From JAAURS01 sp044923475 (lineage in GTDB: Bacteria; Cyanobacteriota; Cyanobacteriia; Thermosynechococcales; Thermosynechococcaceae): a stretch of DNA of 64,000 nucleotides. Every line of letters begins with the position of its first letter. The stretch's first letter is position 1. The notes below the pieces were generated by a model. It was given only the letters and a program-made list of their open reading frames with translations. It was not told where the DNA came from and made no database searches. Both the position numbers and the translations under genes were made by a program. Location of the stretch: contig NZ_CP137338.1 of assembly GCF_044923475.1 (NCBI RefSeq), positions 5,518,001-5,582,000 of the forward strand, read 5' to 3'. This document shows positions 1 through 9,014 of the stretch, piece after piece.

Positions 1-1535
1 CCGTCCGGTAAAGTGGCGCCGCACAGGGCGGTGTTGCTGAACTTGATATTGCTGACCGTGGCCGATTGTAAATTAGCCTGTTTTAAGTTGGCACCTGATA
101 GGTCTGCGTTCGTCAAATTTGCGTTTGTCAAATTTGCGAGAAATAAATTGCTTTTGAGCAACATAGCGCCCGTTAGGTTGGCATTGCTCAAATCTGCCTG
201 CCTGAAGTTGACGCCCGTCAGGTTTGCACCTGAGAGGTTTGCTCCGCTGAGGTTCGCGCCACTGAGATTGCTATCGCTGAGATTGCTATTGCTCAAATCG
301 TTCCCGCGCAAGTCTACTTTTTGAAGGTTTATCGCGCGCAGATCGGCACCGCTTAATTTCATGTCTCTGAGGGTTGCGCCAGCGAGTTTGCTGCTGCGAA
401 TTTTCGAATCGGTCAATTCGCTGCCGCTGAGGTCAGCCCCTCTGAGGTTGCTTCTGACTAAAGCGGCTTCGCGAAGATTGGCTTCGCGCAGGTCTGCCAA
501 AGCCAGATTTGCGCCGCGGAGATTTGCACGGCTGAGATTCGCTTTTTTGAGATTTGCACGGCTGAGATTTGCGCGCTTTAAATCGGCGTCGCTCAGATCG
601 GTCTCTGCCAGATAAGCGCTGCTCAGGTCGACACGATTTAAGGCGGTTTGCTGCAAATGGGCGTTGCGCAGATCGGTCGCTCTCAAACTCGTCCGGGTCA
701 GATCTGAGCCGTTAAAGTTCGCGTTTCTCAGATCGCTAATGAAGAAACTAGACTTTTGCAAGTTGGCTCGCGCGAAGTTCGCATTGCTAAATACGGCGTC
801 TTCCAGGATGGCTCCGAGCAAATTAGCATCGGTTAAGTTGATGTATCTCAGATCGGCACCGCTTAAATTTGCGCCTGTCAGGTTCGCACCCATCAGATTG
901 CGACTGGCTTGGGTCTGAGCGGACACCAACGGGATGAGTTCGGCGTTGCCGAAGTCGATAGTGCCGGGCTGGCGCAAAAACGGACTGGATCGCTCGAAGG
1001 TAGACCTGTTCTCAAGCCTGTCAGCGTTAGCCAACTCGGTGACGTGCGTTTTTTGCAGGTCGATCTGTTTGAGATCGGCCTGGCTCAACTCGATCGCTGC
1101 AAGTCCCGACGCAAATTGCTCCGGGCCACCCACACCCCGATTGACCAACAGCCAAACCAGCCGCCATTTAGCGGCAAGCGTCGTGCGATCGCTCAGTCGG
1201 GCATTTTTCAGAAAAGCCCCTTCTAATTTCGCATCTTCTAGATTGGCATCTTCTAAATTGGCATTGCGCAAATCCGACCCGCTTAAATTCGTGTTTTTGA
1301 GAAATGCACCCCTCAAATCGGCTCCATTCAGATTTGCGCCCGTCAGATTCGCACCCATCAAGTTGGCTTGGCGCAAATAGAATCCCTTTAAATTGGCATT
1401 GCGGAGATTGCAGCCGACGCATTGATGCGTTTCTTTAAGCCGCTCGAGCTGAATTCGGTTGGCCGCTCGGGCGCTCAGGGGGAGCGTTAGAGCGTATGTT
1501 AGAGCGCATACAATCGCGATGGCTGAGTACCGCAT
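1..1535 (-). CDS. Secreted pentapeptide-repeat protein (3' end just outside window)
   Basis: The minus strand is open from ATG 1535 to the window edge, about 511 codons. The start is preceded by AGGAG 8 bases upstream. Residues 1-25 form a signal peptide ending near SARAA. After that nearly the whole protein follows the A(N/D)LXX pentapeptide rule, with a non-repeat linker around residues 110-205. These repeats fold as a right-handed quadrilateral beta helix. The last visible residues, LCGATLPDG, are the usual C-terminal ending of cyanobacterial pentapeptide proteins, so only a few codons are probably missing. It is divergent from the TPR gene at 1617. Its function is unknown; such proteins are usually periplasmic or lumenal structural or binding proteins. 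Confidence 0.9.
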   Translation of the reverse strand, partial: MRYSAIAIVCALTYALTLPLSARAANRIQLERLKETHQCVGCNLRNANLKGFYLRQANLMGANLTGANLNGADLRGAFLKNTNLSGSDLRNANLEDANLEDAKLEGAFLKNARLSDRTTLAAKWRLVWLLVNRGVGGPEQFASGLAAIELSQADLKQIDLQKTHVTELANADRLENRSTFERSSPFLRQPGTIDFGNAELIPLVSAQTQASRNLMGANLTGANLSGADLRYINLTDANLLGAILEDAVFSNANFARANLQKSSFFISDLRNANFNGSDLTRTSLRATDLRNAHLQQTALNRVDLSSAYLAETDLSDADLKRANLSRANLKKANLSRANLRGANLALADLREANLREAALVRSNLRGADLSGSELTDSKIRSSKLAGATLRDMKLSGADLRAINLQKVDLRGNDLSNSNLSDSNLSGANLSGANLSGANLTGVNFRQADLSNANLTGAMLLKSNLFLANLTNANLTNADLSGANLKQANLQSATVSNIKFSNTALCGATLPD

Positions 1536-1616
1536 CGATCGAACTCCTGAGAGAATGCGATTGTGGATAGATAAGTGGATAGATAATAGAATATTCCCAT
1601 TCCTGCGGTGGAATCC

Positions 1617-3257
1617 ATGCAGCCAAACTCGAACTGGTTCGGCATTCAAACCCTCGCTTTAATTTTATGGGTTAGCAGCGCGCCCGTTCTTCTCGCTCAG
1701 AAAAGTTTTCAAGAGCGGTTGAAAGACTTTCAATACTGGTCGGATCTCTGCAATTTACAAACCGATGCAGGTACCTACGAAGAAGCTGTCAAATCCTGCG
1801 AAGGCGCGATCTCCCTCAAACGAAAAAATGCCGGAATTTGGGCCGATTACAGCGGCGCGCTCCTAAAACTCAAGAAATTTCCAGAGGCGATCGCGGCGGC
1901 GGATAAATCCCTCCAACTCGATGCCAAAACTTCCCTTGCCATCACCTACAAATGCATGGCCTTTCAATCCTTAGCGCGCTACGAAGAGGCATTGGATACC
2001 TGCACCCTTGCCCTGAAGGTCGATGGGAATTGGGGACGATTTTCGCCCGCGATCGCCTGGCGGCAGCGCGGAATTTTACTGAGCCGCCAAACCCAGTACG
2101 AGCAGGCCATTATTGCCTACGACCGGACGCTGTTGTTAGAACCCCAAGATTCCCTCACCTTGGCCTACCGCTGCGAAGCCTTCGTGCGACTGAAGCAGAA
2201 TGAAGCGGCCATCGATTCCTGCGATCGCGCCTTGGCCGGGAACGGAAAATGGGGAGATAAATCGGCAGCGTTTGCCTGGACCAATCGCGGGCAGGCTCAC
2301 CGTCAGCTCGACGCATGGGAAAAGGCGATCGCCGATTACGATCGGGCGATCGATATCGACCCCAACGATCCGATGACCTGGGCTGCAGAGGGTCTCGTGT
2401 TCGAGAATTTGGCCCGATTTAACGAATCGCTAACGTCCTACAACCGCGCCATTGCAATTAATCAAAAATTTTCTTTGGCCCTAGCCGGTCGGTGTGCGAT
2501 GCTGAACCAACTCGAACAATACAAAGAAGCCTTAGAGGCCTGCGATGGCGCGATTCAGGGGGACGGAAATTGGAACGAGAAATTTCCGGCTCAAGCTTGG
2601 AATCAGCGGGCCAAAGCGCTAACCGGACTCCAAAAATATGAAGAAGCACTGGCGTCGGTCAATCGGGCGGTTGGCATGACCCCCACCTATCCCGAAGCTT
2701 GGAGCGATCGCGGTGCAATTCTGTGGTATTTGCAGAAGTACGAAGCAGCGCTGGATTCGACGCAACGGGCGATTCAACTCAATCCTAACTACGCCAAAGC
2801 GTGGCTGAATCAGGGCATTATCTTGAGGGCCATGGGGCAACAGCAGGAAGCCTTAAAAGCCTACGACGAAGCATTGCGGCTGAATCCGACCGATTCTGAT
2901 GCCTGGGTAAACCGTGCCGTTGTTTTGCTGGATTTAGGTCAATTGAGTGCTGCCCTATCTTCAGTTGACAATGGGCTTCAATACAACCCGCAATCTTTTT
3001 TGGGTTGGTATAACAAGGGCGTTATTTTAGTCAAAATGCGAAGGTACGAGAACGCACTGGTTGCCTACGAGCGAGCAGCCAAGATCCAACCCAATAGCGC
3101 CAATGTCCTGACCGGATTCGGCATTGCGCTTTTTTTCCTAGAACGCTATCCCGAAGCAGTTTCAACCCTTCAAGCCGCGCTGAAATTAGATCCAAATCTC
3201 GGCCTCGCCCAAGAAGCTTTGAAGACGGCAATGGAACGCCAAACGCCCAAAAACTAA
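1617..3257 (+). CDS. Secreted tetratricopeptide-repeat protein
   Basis: It begins with a probable signal peptide (a hydrophobic stretch ending near VLLAQ) and then consists of about 12 TPR units to the C-terminus. The typical TPR pattern W..RG..L......A...Y..AL.L.P is clear, for example GALLKLKKFPEAIAAADKSL and later YEAALDSTQRAIQLNPNYAK. TPR solenoids are protein-protein scaffolds, and with a signal peptide this one should act in the periplasm or thylakoid lumen. An in-frame GTG at 1608 is an alternative start; ATG 1617 puts the hydrophobic core nearer the N-terminus. It is divergent from the pentapeptide gene with only about 80 bp between them, so both probably share a promoter region. The partner is unknown. 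Confidence 0.85.
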   Translation: MQPNSNWFGIQTLALILWVSSAPVLLAQKSFQERLKDFQYWSDLCNLQTDAGTYEEAVKSCEGAISLKRKNAGIWADYSGALLKLKKFPEAIAAADKSLQLDAKTSLAITYKCMAFQSLARYEEALDTCTLALKVDGNWGRFSPAIAWRQRGILLSRQTQYEQAIIAYDRTLLLEPQDSLTLAYRCEAFVRLKQNEAAIDSCDRALAGNGKWGDKSAAFAWTNRGQAHRQLDAWEKAIADYDRAIDIDPNDPMTWAAEGLVFENLARFNESLTSYNRAIAINQKFSLALAGRCAMLNQLEQYKEALEACDGAIQGDGNWNEKFPAQAWNQRAKALTGLQKYEEALASVNRAVGMTPTYPEAWSDRGAILWYLQKYEAALDSTQRAIQLNPNYAKAWLNQGIILRAMGQQQEALKAYDEALRLNPTDSDAWVNRAVVLLDLGQLSAALSSVDNGLQYNPQSFLGWYNKGVILVKMRRYENALVAYERAAKIQPNSANVLTGFGIALFFLERYPEAVSTLQAALKLDPNLGLAQEALKTAMERQTPKN

Positions 3258-3276
3258 GCAAGTTTTAACGTTATCC

Positions 3277-3295
3277 CAAGCTCAGACCGAGCTTG
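3277..3295. terminator. Hairpin between convergent genes
   Basis: Perfect inverted repeat CAAGCTC-agacc-GAGCTTG lies between the stop of the TPR gene (3257) and the stop of the DUF1232 gene (3302). There is no long T tract on either side, so the terminator call rests on position and symmetry. Confidence 0.45.
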
Positions 3296-3301
3296 ACAGC
3301 G

Positions 3302-4065
3302 TTATTTGCGAGTATCGGCAGATCGATCTGCGATCGTAATTCCCTTGTCTTCGAGGAGCATTTGCAATGCCTTCTGGCTGTTGCCATCGTCGATGAGTTC
3401 CAGAATCGTTTTGGTTTTTACCTCTCTTAACTTATTGCGATACAGGGAAGATAACCCGAGCAAGCAAACGCCCAGGCCCGCGAAAGTGTCGTCTAAACTG
3501 CCAATAACCGGGATGAAATCTGGAATCGCATCGATCGGCGCTAGCATGTACGCGATGCCCAAACAGGTATTAAAAAATCCCATCACATACCCTTCAATGT
3601 TTCGCGGGTCGAAGGTGGCCCAGGCTAAGCAGTACGCGCAGATAAAGACAAACAAGCGAAAGACGATATCGACATAAGAGGCGACGTGGGTGACAGTTGT
3701 GCCGAGCGCGTTCCAAAACTGCCACCACGCGGCTTTGGGGGGATATCGGGAGGCAGCGATTGATGCAACAGGTCCCTAATCCAGGGTGTGCGATCGACTA
3801 GAAACCCTAGAAACCCCAGCAGAAAATAAATCGCAGCGAATGCTAATAACAGGGCTGTGAGTGCTTTGGCACCGTCGTATTTTCTAAATTCAAATAACGT
3901 CTTTGGGAAACTCGGTAATAGTGTAAAGGTATAAGAGCCAGATTTCCCTAAATTTGGCTGAGAAGTGTCAATCGACTGAGGGGTAAACCAACAGGTCGGA
4001 TCGACAACTGGAGATTTTGGCTTCGCGGATCCGATGATGTCTCCCGAAGCATTGCGGTGTATCAT
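3302..4065 (-). pseudogene. DUF1232 (YkvA-type) membrane protein, frameshifted
   Basis: Two adjacent reading frames together make one protein of about 254 residues. The first frame starts at ATG 4065 (GAGG 8 bases upstream) and carries a polar N-terminus and a membrane segment rich in ALLLAF and LLGFLGFLV. The second carries the DUF1232 signature YMLAPIDAIPDFIPVIGSLDD between two hydrophobic segments. The frames join exactly if the G6 run at 3737-3742 had one more base, giving the continuous reading PPDIPPKAAWWQFWNALG. DUF1232 proteins are small membrane proteins of unknown biochemical role. The break may be a real indel, phase variation in the homopolymer, or a sequencing error. A shorter DUF1232 protein could start at TTG 3655. 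Confidence 0.75.
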
Positions 4066-4262
4066 ACTAACCCCTCGTGCGCGAGCGTTGAGTCTTAGCA
4101 CTTTAGTTCAAAACTATAGAAGATGGCCTGTTGCAAACTCAAGCCATTGAAATAAAAATTGTTCGAAACGGATCTCGTTGAATTCTACAATTGTGATTGC
4201 TAATCTGCGATCGCAGATAATAGGGGAAACCTTACCCAGCCTCTGATGGTTTGCACGAAAAC

Positions 4263-6380
4263 ATGGATGTTGAAGGTTACGGTAATCTTAAGATCGTCGA
4301 CTCTCCCTACAGACACTACAACTGTCAGGAAGGAAATCCTTTAGGATGTACCCTCCCGCGATCTTCAACGTCTGACGGTCCCGTTCTGAATTGTTCCATT
4401 TGTTTCTTTCCCAGCCCTTTGGCAGATAATGCAGAAATTCGGGGAAGAGATGGAATTTATCGAATTAACGAGTGGATCGGGAAGCGAGGGCTGGGCAGGT
4501 TGTATCGCGCTACTTTGCTGGGTCTAAATCAACCCGTTGCGATTAAGGAGTATTTGCTGCCCCAGCGTCATTTCAGCTTAGAGGAGACTCGACAACGACA
4601 ACAATCCTTCGCGCAACTTGCCGGGATCGATCTTGCCGATGGTAGATTGCAGGACTTTCGCTTGCTGACAATGATGGAAGCGATCGCCGATATCGCTCAG
4701 GCAAGGTGCTATCTCGTTCTAGATCCAACCAGTGCCAGTCCTACCTTGAGAGAATACTTGCTAGGCGGAGTTTGCTCGGAAAATCTAGTCTATCGGTTGC
4801 TCCAGCAAGTATTGCAATCGCTGAAGTTTTTGCACGAACAGAACTTTCGTCTTTCCTCCGGTCAGATGGTGGCGGGACTGGTGCATGGAAATTTGAGTCT
4901 GGATAGCTTGTTGATTTCCTTCAAAACAATGGAACGCGAGAGTTCCCCGATCGCCCAGCCTTCAGATCTCTCGCGGGATGGCGATTTCTACATTTATCTC
5001 TGCGACTTAAGTTTGTGGGAAGGTTTATTTCTCCCCTCCGTCGTTCAATCCAGCCTGGGATCGGTCGCCGATGATTTGGTCGCGCTGGGTTCAGTCGCGC
5101 ATTCCCTGCTAGCGGCAGATATCGCTAAAGAGAACCCACAACCCCTCGATCCCAGCAAGAGCCAACATTGGCCTCCCGTGGAGCCGAGGTTAAAACAATT
5201 TATCTTAAGGTTGCTGAGGGTGGAGCAACCCTTTGAGAGTGCGGATGTGGCGCTTCAGGAATTGTATCGATTTCCCCCGCCGCCCCAGAAAGTTCCCACA
5301 ATGCAGGTCGAGTTGCCCCCCGAACCTGCGCCCAAAAAAAGGATCGGATTGCGGTTGCTTGTTTTGGCAGGCAGCCTCCTCGGGCTGGTTTTGTTGGGCT
5401 GGCTGGTCGGTCTTCTGATTTCTAACTTCAATGCAAAATCATCCCCCGCCAAAACGTTGCTGCTGTGCTGCTTCAAAGATGTTGCGGGCATATCGCCTGG
5501 AACCTTTACCTATGCTGCCCCGCAGAATGGAACTTGGAGTTACGTGCTGCAACAAAAAAATCTGATTCGCCAAGGTGTTACGCTCGATCGACAGCTCAAG
5601 TCTACCTTTCCTCAACTGAACTTAAAACTAGAGCCGACGACTTCCATCGAACGGGCGATCGCCAACGTGCGTTCGGGCAATGCTGCCTTTGCGATCGCTC
5701 CGTTACTGCAGCCATTGCCAGACGATTTAGAATCGCAAACCATTGCTTACGATGGAATTGCAGTCTTTGTCGCGTTTAGCTACTCCAAACGCGAGCAGAG
5801 CTTGCCGATGCTCCTCGATGGCCGTCTGACCCTAGAGCAAATCGCGCGAGTCTATTCAAGCCAGCGAGAAAGTTGGCAAGCGTTCGACGGACCCGCCCTC
5901 CGCTTGCAGCGTTACTCTCCTCAAAATAACGAAGTGCTTGAAGTCTTCAGAACGCGGATCGTCGATCGGGGGTTTGCACCCAATCCCCTTCCAGAATTTG
6001 AGATGATGCGTGCGGTGATTCGCGATTTTGAGTTGCGCGATATCGGGTCGATCGGTTTTGCAACGTTTAGCAAAGCAGTCGGCCAGTGCTCGGTGTATCC
6101 TTTAGCGCTCGGTAAAAAGGGGCAACCTCCAGTTCAGGTCTTGAAATTCAAGAATGGCAAGCCAATTTCGCCTGCGACCGATTTGTGCAGTAAAAAGGGA
6201 ACCTACGCCCTGAACCCTCGGGCCTTTCAGACAGGACGCTATCCCCTCGCCTACCCGCTTGCCGTCATCTACCCCAGAGATAACGATCGCCCTTCAATTG
6301 GCGAGAAAATAGCCGAAGCGCTCAAAACCAGCGAAGGACAGCGCCTGCTTGCAGAAACAGGTCTCGTGCCGTTACCCTAA
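4263..6380 (+). CDS. Pseudokinase fused through a membrane segment to a PstS-like binding domain
   Basis: The N-terminal half resembles a Hanks-type serine/threonine kinase: a glycine-rich loop (WIGKRGLGRLYRA, near residue 75) and VAIKEY with the usual lysine (near 92). The catalytic loop reads HGNLSLDSLLI instead of HRDxKxxN, and the DFG position reads DLS, so it is probably inactive. A cysteine pair (LNCSICFF) precedes the domain, a membrane helix lies at about 360-386, and the outer 320 residues resemble a phosphate-ABC substrate-binding (PstS-like) protein. The architecture suggests ligand sensing outside the cytoplasm coupled to a regulatory pseudokinase. TTG 4251 is an alternative start. 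The stop codon overlaps that of the convergent gene at 6377. Confidence 0.75.
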   Translation: MDVEGYGNLKIVDSPYRHYNCQEGNPLGCTLPRSSTSDGPVLNCSICFFPSPLADNAEIRGRDGIYRINEWIGKRGLGRLYRATLLGLNQPVAIKEYLLPQRHFSLEETRQRQQSFAQLAGIDLADGRLQDFRLLTMMEAIADIAQARCYLVLDPTSASPTLREYLLGGVCSENLVYRLLQQVLQSLKFLHEQNFRLSSGQMVAGLVHGNLSLDSLLISFKTMERESSPIAQPSDLSRDGDFYIYLCDLSLWEGLFLPSVVQSSLGSVADDLVALGSVAHSLLAADIAKENPQPLDPSKSQHWPPVEPRLKQFILRLLRVEQPFESADVALQELYRFPPPPQKVPTMQVELPPEPAPKKRIGLRLLVLAGSLLGLVLLGWLVGLLISNFNAKSSPAKTLLLCCFKDVAGISPGTFTYAAPQNGTWSYVLQQKNLIRQGVTLDRQLKSTFPQLNLKLEPTTSIERAIANVRSGNAAFAIAPLLQPLPDDLESQTIAYDGIAVFVAFSYSKREQSLPMLLDGRLTLEQIARVYSSQRESWQAFDGPALRLQRYSPQNNEVLEVFRTRIVDRGFAPNPLPEFEMMRAVIRDFELRDIGSIGFATFSKAVGQCSVYPLALGKKGQPPVQVLKFKNGKPISPATDLCSKKGTYALNPRAFQTGRYPLAYPLAVIYPRDNDRPSIGEKIAEALKTSEGQRLLAETGLVPLP

Positions 6381-8995
6381 CGCCGATCGAGTTGGGGGGG
6401 CTGTTCTAGGGGGGCGAGGGAATCGGGTGTTAAAGGGGGGGCGGGAGTGCGACGGGGGAGTTGAAACGTTGGCTGGGCGGTTGCTCCACCTGCGGCTGCA
6501 CTGCCTGCGGCGGCCTGTTCCTTGGCAGCTTGTTGTTGCGCTTTCGCGATCTGGGCGGCGGCGGCAGCGGCGGCGGCAGCCGCAACCTTCTCGGGATTGG
6601 TCGCATTGGGATCGTAGGTTTCGATCGTAACCGAGCGGGCGACCTGTTCTCCAGCGGGGCTGATGGCTTGCAAGGTCAGCGTGTTGCTGGCGGGGGTCGG
6701 GCCCAGAATGATGGGCACGCTGCCCTGTAAGGGCACGTTTCCCGGAAAGGGGACTAGGGATAATTGGGTGCCCTGACTGGCTTTTACGTGCCAGGACAGC
6801 AGTAATTTCGGCGCTTTTGGGGGAACGATGGGAATCAGATAACTGGGTCGGGCAGGTTGGCCGTTGAGGTTGAAGGCTAAGATTTGCGTTGGCAGGGGTA
6901 AAACTTTGATAGACTCTGACTTTTTGGTAGCGATCGCCTGACCGATTTGAGGCTTTGGAACGGCGGACAGCTCGAAAGTATAGTCTCCTGGCATGTTGAT
7001 GCCCGTTGCAACATTTTTACAGACGAGCTGCTCGTCGATTTTGCAAAAGGGCTGAAGGGTTGCAGGGAGTCCTCGACTGAAATCGAATCGCTTCATCGGA
7101 CTGACCGTTTTACCTTCGGGATTCAGACCGATCAGGCGTAATTCTTGGAGGCGCGCTGGATGGGTGAGCTGCCAATTCAAGCGGATGCCGGGGATGGGAG
7201 CGGGCATTTTGCGCTGGCGATTCGAGGCGGGAAGCGGTCGAGCGGGAAGCGGTTTAGCAAGAGGCGGTCGAGCGGGAAGCGGGCTTTGTTCTAGATAGGC
7301 GGGTTGGGTCGCGCCAAAGGTGACGACTTGAGGCAGCGGAATGGGCGCGATCTGCACGGGACTGGTTTTACGCGTCAGAGACGCAAGGTCTTTAGCGTTC
7401 GATTGGAGGGTCATCTCAAAAATATAGGTGCCTGCTTTGCGCGCAGAGGTGCGAAAGTTCCGGCAGAGCAACAAACTTCGGCTCTGGGTACAAAAGCCTT
7501 TCAGCGGGCTCGGCAACCCCTGGCTCAAATCGTAAATATCGGGACGCGTGAGGGGTTCTCCCTCGGCAGACATCCCTTGGATGGTAATGGATTGAATCCG
7601 TTGGGGCTGGCTGATTTGCCAGCCGAGGCGAATGACATCGCCGTTTTCGGCAGCGTAAGCGCTATTCTCCGGATAGAATTCCAAAATTTTGAGGGGTGGT
7701 GGCTTTCTAAAGGCAAACCACCAGATGAGGTAGGCGATCGCCGCCAAAATCAGCAACCCCAATATCGCTAGCGACAACAGATGCCACCAGGGCCGAGGTT
7801 CCCAAACCAGAATGCCTTGGAGGTTATCGACGGGAAGCGGGTGCCGCTGCGTATCTTCTAGACCGATATTAAAGTTGAAAACCCGCCCGCCAAAGAAGGG
7901 CCGCTGCCATTTGTTGCGAGGCAGAACCTGCAAATTTACGCCGACGGTTTCCTGGGGTAAAATGCGCGCCACTGGCTGCGCCCAGGTATAGCTGCAACGA
8001 TTGCCTTCCTCTTGAGACTGGGCTTGTAAGGCAATGGTTCGCGGCGTGTTTCCGGCATTGTGGAAGCGCACTTGAAATAAACCCGCCTGTCGTTCGATCC
8101 GCCCGATTAAAGTCCGCAGTTCTAATTGCAGCGTGTAAGTTGGCAAAACTTGCAAGTAGACCAAATCTATCAGCATGAGATCTGGATAATTGTCAGAGTA
8201 GACGCGCAGCGTAGGGACGTAATGGCCTGCCAGGGTATTGAGGGGCGGCGCGATCGACCACAAAATCAGCCCTCGTTCGCCCGGATTGAGGTTGAGGCTA
8301 TCGGATGCTACGACCAGTCCCGATCCCTGAACGCCCTCGGGGTAGATGACGCGATACCAATCCTGGGGTAAGTCGGGGCACATCAGGCGGAATCGATCCA
8401 CGCGATCGCCGCGATTCTCGACCGTGACTTGCATCTGCAAAGCCTCTCCCGGTCGCAATAGGACTGGTGCGGTAGAGCGGGTTGCGGGTTGCAGGAGAAA
8501 GGTGGGATGACTGTCCCGCACGATATCCCCTACGGTCGCGAGCACCTGGAGTTGTTGGGGAAAGCTGAGGGGCGTATCTTCGGGATAGTGCTCTTGGGCG
8601 TCCACCACCACCTGATAAGAATACAGTCCGGGAAGGGTTCCCACCGGAACCCGGAAATGGAAGATTGCTTCATTGCTTTGCCCGGACCCCAACGCTAACC
8701 GATCGCGCACTGGAGCATACCAAGATCGAACGGCTTCAGAGATCGGGTCGATCCAGATGTCGATAACGGCACTATGAGCCCCTTTATTGCTCACTGTGAC
8801 GCTGAGGGTAAATACCGCCCCAGGAATGAGGCTATCTTTGCCAGCGGTATTGAAGATGACGGCTAAGGGCGAACCAGCCGTTATGGGTAAGACGATACTT
8901 TCGCCGTCCTCGGTTGCCTGAAGTACGGTGTCGTCGCGTTCGCTGCCCGCTTGGATGAGCGTAGATCCCTCGGGATTGGGTTGCCGATCGGTCAT
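6377..8995 (-). CDS. Large membrane-anchored Ig-like protein, CIS-associated
   Basis: This 872-residue protein starts at ATG 8995 with GAGG 9 bases upstream. Residues 1-400 contain beta-rich domains with repeated NRGD or NAGN turns, as in COG1470-type proteins that carry NEW3/Ig-like modules. A strong membrane helix flanked by tryptophans (WWHLLSLAILGLLIL...) lies at about 403-428. The C-terminal half holds three similar Ig-like repeats (KILEFYPENSAYA, VVTFGATQPAYLE, ILAFNLNGQPARPSYL) and ends in an alanine-rich, low-complexity tail. It is the last gene of the minus-strand CIS operon, 19 bp after the WD40 gene, which shares the same kind of N-terminal modules. I infer a role in tying the baseplate to a membrane; the molecular function is not established. 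Confidence 0.7.
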   Translation of the reverse strand: MTDRQPNPEGSTLIQAGSERDDTVLQATEDGESIVLPITAGSPLAVIFNTAGKDSLIPGAVFTLSVTVSNKGAHSAVIDIWIDPISEAVRSWYAPVRDRLALGSGQSNEAIFHFRVPVGTLPGLYSYQVVVDAQEHYPEDTPLSFPQQLQVLATVGDIVRDSHPTFLLQPATRSTAPVLLRPGEALQMQVTVENRGDRVDRFRLMCPDLPQDWYRVIYPEGVQGSGLVVASDSLNLNPGERGLILWSIAPPLNTLAGHYVPTLRVYSDNYPDLMLIDLVYLQVLPTYTLQLELRTLIGRIERQAGLFQVRFHNAGNTPRTIALQAQSQEEGNRCSYTWAQPVARILPQETVGVNLQVLPRNKWQRPFFGGRVFNFNIGLEDTQRHPLPVDNLQGILVWEPRPWWHLLSLAILGLLILAAIAYLIWWFAFRKPPPLKILEFYPENSAYAAENGDVIRLGWQISQPQRIQSITIQGMSAEGEPLTRPDIYDLSQGLPSPLKGFCTQSRSLLLCRNFRTSARKAGTYIFEMTLQSNAKDLASLTRKTSPVQIAPIPLPQVVTFGATQPAYLEQSPLPARPPLAKPLPARPLPASNRQRKMPAPIPGIRLNWQLTHPARLQELRLIGLNPEGKTVSPMKRFDFSRGLPATLQPFCKIDEQLVCKNVATGINMPGDYTFELSAVPKPQIGQAIATKKSESIKVLPLPTQILAFNLNGQPARPSYLIPIVPPKAPKLLLSWHVKASQGTQLSLVPFPGNVPLQGSVPIILGPTPASNTLTLQAISPAGEQVARSVTIETYDPNATNPEKVAAAAAAAAAAQIAKAQQQAAKEQAAAGSAAAGGATAQPTFQLPRRTPAPPLTPDSLAPLEQPPQLDRR

Positions 8996-9014
8996 CTTTT
9001 TGCACCTCGCTCCG

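Noticed and set aside
13..1380. Several plus-strand open frames (84-148 codons, Leu/Arg/Ala-rich) at the left end
   Set aside because: They are antisense shadows of the minus-strand pentapeptide repeats; their periodic Leu/Arg/Phe pattern is the complement of the A(N/D)LXX repeat.
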